Position numbers and translations under genes: made by a program. From JAAZFF01 sp964405775 (GTDB lineage: Bacteria; Verrucomicrobiota; Kiritimatiellia; RFP12; UBA3636), in contig CAYOPG010000074.1 of NCBI GenBank assembly GCA_964405775.1, positions 1-10,665 of the forward strand: DNA of 10,665 nt, read 5' to 3'. Position 1 is the first letter of the stretch; each line of letters begins with the position of its first letter. Shown piece after piece: positions 1-5,435 of the stretch. The notes under the pieces were generated by a model. That model was given only the letters and a program-made list of their open reading frames with translations. It made no database searches and was not told the origin of the DNA.

Positions 1-2
1 TA

Positions 3-349
3 TGGTGGAGGCGGGGGGAGTCGAACCCCCGTCCGAAACGAAGTAACATCAGCATCTACGCGCGTGTCCCACATTTTGTTCTCGCGCAACCGACTGCCCA
101 TGGGCAGGCGACCGATTGCGCCAGCGGCCACGGTTGTGTCGCATGCGCCCCGGCCACCCGGACGAATGCCAGCCTGCTAAATGACGCGTCCCCGCCCAGC
201 AGGCGTCAGCGGTTCAGCGTCGGGCCTATTTAGGCCGCGAGAGCCAATTCAGAGTTGGCGGTTTGGTTTTTCCGGAAATTGACGAGTACACCGGAGTCCT
301 CGGCGCGCAACTGAAGCCTCAACCGTCCCGTCGAAACCTTGTCGCCCCC
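3..349 (-). ncRNA. ssrA: Transfer-messenger RNA (tmRNA), one-piece, complete
   Basis: tmRNA rescues ribosomes stalled on broken messages by acting first as an alanyl-tRNA and then as a short message that adds a degradation tag; it works with SmpB. Read on the minus strand, the RNA starts GGGGGCGAC and ends CGCCTCCACCA, so the CCA end is encoded. The first seven bases pair with the last seven before the ACCA end, giving a 7-bp acceptor stem with a G-U pair at the third position, the known alanine identity signal. The T arm (about 14-30) has a GGGGG/CCCCC stem and a TTCGACT loop. The conserved 5' TTTCGACGGG is at 327-336. A first pseudoknot is visible: CGAG (302-299) with CTCG (286-283), and TCCGG (295-291) with CCGGA (275-271). 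Further hairpins follow, including GCCTGCT (204-198) with AGCAGGC (178-172) and a 14-base palindrome at 94-107. The length of 347 bases is normal for bacterial tmRNA. I am very sure of the identity; the exact 5' end could shift by a base. Confidence 0.96.
230..259 (-). other. tmRNA tag-peptide reading frame, ANSELALAA
   Basis: Inside the tmRNA, just after the first pseudoknot and an A-rich stretch (AAAACCAAAC), the resume codon GCC begins a nine-codon frame ending in TAA. It encodes ANSELALAA. The Ala-Leu-Ala-Ala-type C-terminus is the hallmark of tags recognised by ClpXP and related proteases. With the alanine carried by the tRNA part, the tag added to stalled proteins would be ten residues. 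It is one codon shorter than the E. coli frame (ANDENYALAA). The resume codon is inferred from its position after the pseudoknot and from the conserved tag ending. Confidence 0.9.
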
Positions 350-383
350 AACAGAGGCTCTGAACCCCCATCAAGTGCCGCAC

Positions 384-413
384 ATGCTACCATTGTTGCC
401 TGTGCTTGCGCAA
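384..413 (-). promoter_or_regulatory. Possible sigma-70 promoter for tmRNA
   Basis: On the minus strand, TTGCGC (413-408) and TAGCAT (389-384) are separated by 18 bases, and each matches 4 of 6 consensus positions. Transcription would start near 377, giving a leader of about 28 bases before the mature tmRNA 5' end at 349. A leader fits the known RNase P processing of tmRNA precursors. The -35 overlaps a short palindrome, CTTGCGCAAG (405-414). The match is modest and other placements are possible. Confidence 0.35.
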
Positions 414-616
414 GCGTTTTCGCGTGCGGGCTTGGGCGCCGCGGTGCGGTGACGACCACAACACATCCGCAAAATTTTCCGCAGAGGGCGGCGCCGGGAC
501 TACCAGACCCCGCTCTCGGAATCGGACGCTCCAGAACAAGTGCGCTTCAATTTCGACGGGGAGATCCAGCCTCCGCCAAAAGAAAAAAAGGGAAAGTCCA
601 AGAAAAAACGCTCGGG

Positions 617-645
617 TTGCAGGAACACAGGCAGTGATGTATAAT
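617..645 (+). promoter_or_regulatory. Sigma-70 promoter of the isomerase gene
   Basis: A perfect TATAAT at 640-645 is preceded, after 17 bases, by TTGCAG at 617-622, which matches only the first three -35 positions. Transcription would start near 652, leaving a leader of about 54 bases before the ATG at 706. The A-rich tract ending at 608 may compensate for the poor -35. Confidence 0.6.
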
Positions 646-654
646 GCATGCATT
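643..654. promoter_or_regulatory. Perfect 12-bp palindrome over the -10 and start point
   Basis: AATGCATGCATT is its own reverse complement. It overlaps the last three bases of the -10 box and reaches the predicted transcription start, so a dimeric repressor bound here would block initiation. Function is inferred from position only. Confidence 0.35.
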
Positions 655-669
655 ACAAACTTCACATGC

Positions 670-685
670 GTTGATACGCGTCAAC
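670..685. promoter_or_regulatory. Operator-like inverted repeat with central CG
   Basis: GTTGATACGCGTCAAC has arms GTTGA/TCAAC around a six-base centre, with CG exactly in the middle. This resembles the architecture of LacI/GalR-family operators (a symmetric site with a central CpG). It lies about 20 bases downstream of the predicted transcription start and 20 bases before the ATG. No LacI-type gene is in the window, so the binding protein is unknown. Confidence 0.35.
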
Positions 686-705
686 AATTTCCAGGGACAA
701 GAAAA

Positions 706-1698
706 ATGGCACGCAAAGTTACTATATTCACAGGGCAATGGGCGGATCTTCCCCTAGCAGAACTGGCTCCCAAAATGAAATCGATCGGCTACGACGGACT
801 CGAACTCGCGTCTTGGGGGGATCATTTTGATATCGACAAGGCGGCCAAAAGCAAAGCCTACTGCGACGATAAGCGTGCTTTCCTCGAATCCCACGGGCTC
901 GAATGCTTTGCGATCTCCAACCACATGTCCGGTCAGTTGACTTGCGACCGTCTTGACGAGCGTCACGAACCATTCGCCCCCGCCGATCTGAAAGGCGACT
1001 ACAAGGCAATGGCCAAATGGGCTGCCAAGCACCAGAAGGATGCCGCGAAAGCGGCAGCAAACTTCGGTGTCAAGGTCGTCACCTCCTTCACCGGCTCCCC
1101 GATCTGGCACCTGCTGTACTCATTCCCGCCATTGCTTCCCGGCATGATTGATGCGGGTTACAAGCAGTTCGCCAAAACAATGGTTCCAATACTGGACGTG
1201 TTTGGGGAATACGGTGTGAAGTTCGCGCTTGAGGTTCACCCGACGGAGATCGCGTTCGACATAGCTTCGGCCAAGCGCACTCTTGAGGCTCTAGACAACC
1301 ATCCCTCTTTCGGTTTCAACTACGATCCCTCGCACTTCGGCTATCAGGGCGTGGATTACGTGAAGTTCCTGTACACATTCCCAGACCGCATTTTCCACGC
1401 ACACGTCAAGGACGCATGGTGGAACAAGGGGGATGGCACGGTGGGGGTATTCGGCGGCCACACGGAATTCGCGGATCCGCGCCGTTTCTGGGACTTCAGG
1501 TCGCCGGGGCGTGGCGACATAGACTTCGAAAGGATAATCGTGGCGCTTAACGACATCGGCTATTCTGGCCCGCTTTCCGTCGAATGGGAGGACTCGCGGA
1601 TGGAGCGTTTCCACGGCGCGAAAGAAGCGGCTGAATTTGTCCGCAAAATCGATTTCGAACGCAGCGACATCGCCTTCGACGCGCAATTTGCACAATAG
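706..1698 (+). CDS. Sugar phosphate isomerase/epimerase-like TIM-barrel protein
   Basis: This 330-residue protein fits the xylose-isomerase-like TIM-barrel family (AP endonuclease 2 type, Pfam PF01261). Its members isomerise or epimerise sugars, inositol intermediates or hydroxypyruvate in the cytoplasm using a divalent metal. The N-terminus shows the usual first strand and helix leading to GYDGLEL (28-34). Likely metal ligands sit where the family has them: Glu176 in LEVHPTE, Asp207 and His210 in NYDPSH, His231/His233 in HAHVKD, and Glu293 or Glu295 in SVEWED. I chose the ATG at 706 because an AGGGA ribosome binding site lies 8 bases upstream (693-697), a promoter lies just before it, and family similarity begins there; the longer in-frame start at 406 is not convincing. 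The gene stands alone between ssrA and a convergent operon. The exact substrate cannot be read from sequence; IolE-like, hydroxypyruvate-isomerase-like or ketose-epimerase roles are all possible. Confidence 0.9.
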   Translation: MARKVTIFTGQWADLPLAELAPKMKSIGYDGLELASWGDHFDIDKAAKSKAYCDDKRAFLESHGLECFAISNHMSGQLTCDRLDERHEPFAPADLKGDYKAMAKWAAKHQKDAAKAAANFGVKVVTSFTGSPIWHLLYSFPPLLPGMIDAGYKQFAKTMVPILDVFGEYGVKFALEVHPTEIAFDIASAKRTLEALDNHPSFGFNYDPSHFGYQGVDYVKFLYTFPDRIFHAHVKDAWWNKGDGTVGVFGGHTEFADPRRFWDFRSPGRGDIDFERIIVALNDIGYSGPLSVEWEDSRMERFHGAKEAAEFVRKIDFERSDIAFDAQFAQ

Positions 1699-1730
1699 CG
1701 CTGCAGCGGGCTTTTTAGCCGAGGCGTTTT
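1699..1730. terminator. Weak candidate bidirectional terminator between convergent genes
   Basis: Between the two convergent stop codons lie a 10-bp palindrome, CGCTGCAGCG (1699-1708), then a GGCT-TTTT-AGCC hairpin (1709-1720), then a run of four T (1727-1730). The stems are short and the first palindrome leaves almost no loop, so this is a poor intrinsic terminator. It is the only structure available in the 30-base gap. Confidence 0.25.
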
Positions 1731-2241
1731 ACTCTGCTTTCCGGATTTCGACTACCTCGCCTATGTAGAAGATGTGGTAGTCGTTCTTCGGGTACATGGC
1801 GTTGATGGAAGTGTCAAACAGTGATTCGGCGGAGGTTGTTTGACGCAATAATTTACGGCATTCAAGCACGAAATCCGCCTCTTCGAAAATTGGCGCGGCG
1901 ACAGTGGGTGCGGCTGCGGGGCGGAGTCCTGACTCTGCCACTTTATTGCAGTCGCGTCCGCTCTTGCTGCCAAGTATTTGCAACGCCGGACGGTATTTCT
2001 CCGGGAAAGAGCAAAGCGTGAAGGTATCGTATTTGTCGAGGAACTCGCGCGTGTAGCGTTGCGGGCGCACCACAATCTGGACTGCGGGTTTATTCCACAT
2101 GGTGCCGATGAAGCCCCAGGAGATGGTCATGCAGTTCCAATCGCCTCTTGCAAAGTCGCCAGCACTAAGTACCATCCAGCGTTTGTCGAACGCTGTAAAC
2201 GGACTGATTGAGAGTTCGGAGAAGTTGACCGTTTTTAGCAT
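1729..2241 (-). CDS. Flavin reductase-like FMN-binding protein
   Basis: The 170-residue protein resembles the flavin reductase-like split-barrel family (Pfam PF01613), whose members bind FMN and reduce free flavin or act as flavoredoxin-type electron carriers. The fold is suggested by the order of segments: a first strand ending in WMVLSAGD (22-29), then WNCMTISWGFIGTMWNKP (35-52), which matches the family's FMN phosphate-binding stretch, then VQIVVRPQRYT (54-64), and FTLCSF (74-79) followed by the usual helix with LGSKSGRDCNK. The ATG at 2241 has AAAGGA just upstream on the minus strand. The gene is the last of the operon that begins with transketolase, 20 bases after the amidohydrolase, and the only internal gene there with a normal gap before it. 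No NAD(P)H-binding domain is visible, so a carrier role or a reductase serving another enzyme are both possible. Confidence 0.85.
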   Translation of the reverse strand: MLKTVNFSELSISPFTAFDKRWMVLSAGDFARGDWNCMTISWGFIGTMWNKPAVQIVVRPQRYTREFLDKYDTFTLCSFPEKYRPALQILGSKSGRDCNKVAESGLRPAAAPTVAAPIFEEADFVLECRKLLRQTTSAESLFDTSINAMYPKNDYHIFYIGEVVEIRKAE

Positions 2242-2261
2242 GATGGTTTCCTTTCTATTTG

Positions 2262-3053
2262 TTACTGGAGGTTCAGCAGACGCGCCGCATTGCCCCCGAG
2301 GATCGCCTTTTCCTGTTCTTCCGGTAGTTTAAGGTCTCGGACTGTAGCGATGGCAGAGTCCTGACCATCCCACGGAGAGTCGCTGCCCATGACGATTTTT
2401 TCGTATCCGTGGTTTTTTATGATGTCCAGCATCTGGCCGGGGGGCATGTAGTTATAACTGAAAGAGGTGTCGAGGATCAGGTGCGAGCCGACGAGCATCC
2501 GCTCTACTTCATCCCAGCACTCCCAACCTCCCATGTGCGCGAGAACTGTTCTGCCACGCGGCAGGGCGTCTATGATGTGCGAGAAGTGTTCCGGAGTGCT
2601 GTGGATAGGAGGTGGCACGCCGACGTCAGCTCCCGCATGGATCGAGAGTATTAGGCCCAGGGAAGAGACTTTTTCGTAAAGCCGGAGCATGATGTCGTCG
2701 TCCACGTATAGGCCCTGATATTCGGGGTGCAGCTTGATGCCTTTGATGCCCAGGGCTGCAAGGCGATCGAGTTCGTCCGACCAGTCTTCGCCCAGGGGAT
2801 GCACGCTTCCGAACGGGATGATGCCTGGTTCAGTGCGTTCTATTGCCCATGAATTCACCGTGTGGTTCTGCGATGGTTTAGTCGCGATCTGGAGCATTAC
2901 CGAGTAATCCACTCCATTGCGGTTCATGGAGGCGAGTAGATCTGACACCGTGCCGTTTAGGTAAGCCTCGATGTTTCCGTTCGCAGCGAGCATTGGAATG
3001 ACTCTCTCGGCGAGCTTCTCAGGGAAGCAGTGTGTGTGGAAATCTACAATCAT
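2262..3053 (-). CDS. Amidohydrolase family metal-dependent hydrolase (PF04909 type)
   Basis: The 263-residue protein belongs to the metal-dependent amidohydrolase superfamily, of the kind related to ACMSD and TIM-barrel carboxylate decarboxylases/hydrolases (Amidohydro_2). It opens MIVDFHTHCFPE, giving the HxH pair of strand one (His6, His8). Further conserved stations follow in order: IKLHPEYQG, SIHAGADVG, LAHMGGWE and GSDSPW, the last carrying the usual metal-binding or catalytic Asp. The C-terminus ends with the typical helix NAARLL. I place the start at 3053, not at the longer in-frame ATG at 3068: the shorter start gives an ATGA overlap with the upstream gene, matches the family's usual first residues, and has GGAG (3066-3063) nine bases before it. 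The longer form would add MEQKG. The reaction is unknown. Confidence 0.88.
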   Translation of the reverse strand: MIVDFHTHCFPEKLAERVIPMLAANGNIEAYLNGTVSDLLASMNRNGVDYSVMLQIATKPSQNHTVNSWAIERTEPGIIPFGSVHPLGEDWSDELDRLAALGIKGIKLHPEYQGLYVDDDIMLRLYEKVSSLGLILSIHAGADVGVPPPIHSTPEHFSHIIDALPRGRTVLAHMGGWECWDEVERMLVGSHLILDTSFSYNYMPPGQMLDIIKNHGYEKIVMGSDSPWDGQDSAIATVRDLKLPEEQEKAILGGNAARLLNLQ

Positions 3054-3976
3054 TCCTTTCTGCTCCATTCCTGCACATAACTCGAGAAAGTCTCAATTAA
3101 CAAACCTATACGCGGACCGGGGCGCACTGCCCAGGGGTCCGTGAGAACATGCACGTCTGTAGTGGCGACAGCGTTTATGGATGGCAGGCGGCTCCATTGG
3201 TATAGCGCATCGCCGACAACCGCCGCGTCTACAGACGGCCCGGTGATTATATCGATTATGATGTCGGGGTTCATCTGCGCGATGCCTTCGAGCGAAACCA
3301 TGGGATACGGAAGATGTCCATCGTACGCGTTTACGCCACCGGCGATTTTGATGATATCCTCGTAGAAATTGCCCTTTCCGGAGATGTATACGCGGCGCAG
3401 GTCGCCGGGATCGCGCCCGGCGCAGATCAGTACTCTCGGCTTCTTGTCCGGCGCGGCGGCACGCGCGGCGGCCACTGTTTTGTCGAACTGCTCCAGCCAG
3501 ACCGTGGCGTTGTCCTGCGCTTCGAACTTGTCGCCCAGATCCCAGATGCTCTGCATGATGTCCTCAAGCGAATCAGACGGTACTCCGAGGTGGTTGATGC
3601 GGAGGTTCGCGAAAGCTGTGTGGAGCTTGGACTGCGCCTGCGCCTCAGACAGAATCACCCAATCCGGTTTCATGCGTGCGATCGCCTCCACGCTGACGTT
3701 GCCTAGCGAACCCATGGCGGGGCGGTTTGTGACTTCTGCCGGGAAGTCGCAGTAGTCGGAGCGCGCGATTACATGTTCTCCAAGTCCGAGCATGAAAAGA
3801 GTTTCAGTGACCGACGGCACGAGCGAGACAATTCTGGGGTATGTTACTGTTGGCGTTCCCGTCGCGGCGGGATCAGACGCATTTGCTTTCTGGCTTTTTT
3901 CAACGAACAGCACAACGAAGAACGCTATGACGGCCAGCACTGCCAGAGTGATTGTGAGATAGTTTTTTTTGTTCAT
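3050..3976 (-). CDS. Periplasmic substrate-binding protein, BtuF/FepB-like (PF01497)
   Basis: This 308-residue protein resembles the binding proteins that deliver vitamin B12, haem or iron-siderophores to ABC importers. After a positively charged start (MNKKN), a hydrophobic segment at about 7-25 acts as signal peptide or membrane anchor; ANA-S near residue 34 is a possible cleavage site, and there is no lipobox. The mature part begins RIVSLVPSVTETLFMLGLG, the classic first strand-helix of the family, followed by RSDYCDFP, the MKPDWVI strand and the long linking helix near the middle. It starts within the end of the permease gene (ATGA overlap), with no clear Shine-Dalgarno, so translation probably depends on coupling. 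Its neighbours are ABC-2-type (exporter-like) subunits, not the FecCD-type permease that normally partners this family. A run of eight A covers codons 2-5. The ligand cannot be inferred. Confidence 0.88.
   Translation of the reverse strand: MNKKNYLTITLAVLAVIAFFVVLFVEKSQKANASDPAATGTPTVTYPRIVSLVPSVTETLFMLGLGEHVIARSDYCDFPAEVTNRPAMGSLGNVSVEAIARMKPDWVILSEAQAQSKLHTAFANLRINHLGVPSDSLEDIMQSIWDLGDKFEAQDNATVWLEQFDKTVAAARAAAPDKKPRVLICAGRDPGDLRRVYISGKGNFYEDIIKIAGGVNAYDGHLPYPMVSLEGIAQMNPDIIIDIITGPSVDAAVVGDALYQWSRLPSINAVATTDVHVLTDPWAVRPGPRIGLLIETFSSYVQEWSRKE
3063..3066 (-). promoter_or_regulatory. Ribosome binding site deciding the amidohydrolase start
   Basis: On the minus strand GGAG (3066-3063) lies nine bases before the ATG at 3053. 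The alternative ATG at 3068 has its purine-rich stretch directly abutting the start codon, which is too close. This supports the inner start and the ATGA overlap. Confidence 0.55.
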
Positions 3977-4698
3977 TTAGAGGATGCCCAGCGACGCGAT
4001 TCAAGTACGCGCACGGCGCAGAAGAGCAGGAACAGCGTTGTCGAGACGGCAAAAAAGATGATGCGTGAATCGGCGTTGCCGCGTGAGAAGTCGGCGATAT
4101 CGATGCGAAACGCTGTTCTTGCGCCATCAAGACCGCGGATGTTGCCGGTGAACGCGGCGGAGAATGCAAGAGATATGATCAATGTAATTATAGCTGGCGG
4201 TGCCTGGTGGCGGGAAAGAAGAGAAAGGAGGGTTCCGAGCGAACACCACATGGCGGCGAACAGGGTGGTGGAAGCAATGCCTGTTGCCAGAGAGAGCGTG
4301 CTGTAGCGCGGTGGCGGCGCGGCGATTGCCAGATATGCGGGTAACACCAGGCAGGCTATCGCGATGGCGAGACATGTCATAATGAAGGCGGCGAGGAATT
4401 TTCCCAGAACGACCTGTGCGTCTGTGACTGGTGCGCTCATGAGCGTCTCTATGGTGCCGGAGGCTCGTTCATGCGCGAAAAGGTTCATTGTAAACATCGA
4501 AGCCGGTATGCATATCGCGAGTAGGAGCTGCATGCAGAATATGGCCGGAAGATGCTCGGTTGTGCCGGTGGCGTTGCGCAACATGGCGGTGAAAAGCAGG
4601 CCGGTTACCGCTGTATAGACGGCGAAAGCGCTCCAGGATAGAGTTGAGCGCAGGAGCGAGAGGCAATCTTTGCGGCAGATGAGCAGTATTACCCTCAT
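3973..4698 (-). CDS. ABC-2-type transporter permease, GldF-like
   Basis: The 241-residue membrane protein looks like a single-domain ABC-2 permease. Six hydrophobic segments are visible at roughly 23-40, 50-73, 101-127, 136-161, 168-185 and 212-230. Between the second and third lies ERASGTIETLMSAPV (77-91) followed by VVLGK, the cytoplasmic coupling region typical of ABC-2/GldF-type permeases. I place the start at 4698, which gives an ATGA overlap with the ATPase gene, instead of the in-frame ATG at 4740, which would prepend 14 polar residues lying within the ATPase coding region. An AAGGA lies 12 bases upstream. With the ATPase it should form a transporter in the cytoplasmic membrane. The GldG-type partner often found beside GldA/GldF genes is absent; a binding-protein gene follows instead. 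Confidence 0.88.
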   Translation of the reverse strand: MRVILLICRKDCLSLLRSTLSWSAFAVYTAVTGLLFTAMLRNATGTTEHLPAIFCMQLLLAICIPASMFTMNLFAHERASGTIETLMSAPVTDAQVVLGKFLAAFIMTCLAIAIACLVLPAYLAIAAPPPRYSTLSLATGIASTTLFAAMWCSLGTLLSLLSRHQAPPAIITLIISLAFSAAFTGNIRGLDGARTAFRIDIADFSRGNADSRIIFFAVSTTLFLLFCAVRVLESRRWASSK

Positions 4699-5435
4699 TT
4701 TGCGGTAGTTTCCTTGCTGGACTCGAATTCCTCTTTCCATTTTCCGAACATGTCGACGAGCGAATGATCCTTCAGGCGCGCCAGATCGGTGGTGTCGGCC
4801 ATGATGCGACCACGCTCGATGAAAATGGCTCGTGTGGCTATTTTGAGCACAGTCTCGCGGGAATGAGAGGTGAAGATGAGCGTTCGTTCGGCACCGCGTT
4901 TGGGGTCGGCGAGAAACGCGGTGGTCTTCTCTGTCTGATACGGGTCGCAGCCTGACGCCGGGTCGTCAAGGAGCAGCACTTTTGGTTCATGCAGCATGGC
5001 GTCGGCAAGGCCAACTCGGTGGCGCAGGCCGTGTGAGAGCGATCCGATTTTGGAAGTGCGCCACTGAGAGAGGTCGCAATCTGCGATGACGTCGTGGACG
5101 CGCTTGCGCACTTGCGGCCGCTTCATGTTGTGCAGCCTTCCGCGGAACTTGAGGTACTCCGCCACCCTCATGTCGTTATAGAGGGGCACATGTTCAGGAA
5201 GGTATCCCGTTATGGCGCGTATGGAGAGAGATTCTTCGAAAATATCAAACCCGCCGATCTTGCCGAATCCTGATGCGGCGGGTATATATGTGGCCAGAAT
5301 GCGTAGCAGGGTTGTCTTGCCAGCACCGTTGCTTCCGAGCAGCGCTATGCGTTCGCCTAGACCGGCGGAGAACGAAAACTCGTCCAGCGCCGTGTGCTTC
5401 GCGAACGTCTTAGAAAGCTGTCGGATCTCGATCAT
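4695..5435 (-). CDS. ABC transporter ATP-binding protein, GldA-like, with Asp at the catalytic Glu position
   Basis: The 246-residue protein is a standard-length ABC ATPase. Walker A is GSNGAGKT (34-41). The segment GYLPEHVPLYNDM (77-89) resembles the GldA-type form of the Q-loop region. The signature is LSHGLRHRVGLADAM (133-147). Walker B is VLLLDD (153-158), with a D-loop SGCDP, and the H-loop His is 191 in TSHS. The residue after the Walker B Asp is Asp158, where nearly all active family members have Glu; the codon is clearly GAC. The gene overlaps the transketolase stop by ATGA, has no visible Shine-Dalgarno, and runs into the permease by another ATGA, so the two transporter subunits are probably made in fixed ratio. 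The GldA/ABC-2 assignment is by motif resemblance; the transported compound is unknown. Confidence 0.92.
   Translation of the reverse strand: MIEIRQLSKTFAKHTALDEFSFSAGLGERIALLGSNGAGKTTLLRILATYIPAASGFGKIGGFDIFEESLSIRAITGYLPEHVPLYNDMRVAEYLKFRGRLHNMKRPQVRKRVHDVIADCDLSQWRTSKIGSLSHGLRHRVGLADAMLHEPKVLLLDDPASGCDPYQTEKTTAFLADPKRGAERTLIFTSHSRETVLKIATRAIFIERGRIMADTTDLARLKDHSLVDMFGKWKEEFESSKETTAK

Larger units (their letters stand above)
350..705. other. Divergent intergenic region between ssrA and the isomerase gene
   Basis: These 356 bases hold no gene I can support. The stretch is open in the isomerase frame from 406, but those codons read as a low-complexity, Arg/Ser/Lys-rich peptide without family resemblance, and a good promoter lies inside the stretch. 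The region contains the likely tmRNA promoter on its left side, a purine-rich A-tract segment (578-608) just upstream of the isomerase promoter that could act as an UP-element-like sequence, the isomerase promoter itself, and two short palindromes close to its transcription start. Confidence 0.6.

Noticed and set aside
551..561. TTTCGACGGGG on the plus strand, resembling the conserved 5' tmRNA motif
   Set aside because: No acceptor stem, tag frame or CCA end goes with it, so it is not a second tmRNA or a permuted half.
263..637. Open frame of 124 codons starting inside the tmRNA gene
   Set aside because: It runs antisense through tmRNA structure and the intergenic region with no domain or start signal.
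406..705. A 100-codon in-frame N-terminal extension of the isomerase gene from ATG 406
   Set aside because: The extension is Arg/Ser-rich without family similarity, a perfect -10 box and promoter lie inside it, and the ATG at 706 has a good ribosome binding site and the family's normal N-terminus.
4699..4740. ATG 4740 as start of the ABC permease
   Set aside because: It would give a 46-base overlap with the ATPase gene, while ATG 4698 gives the ATGA overlap seen at neighbouring junctions.
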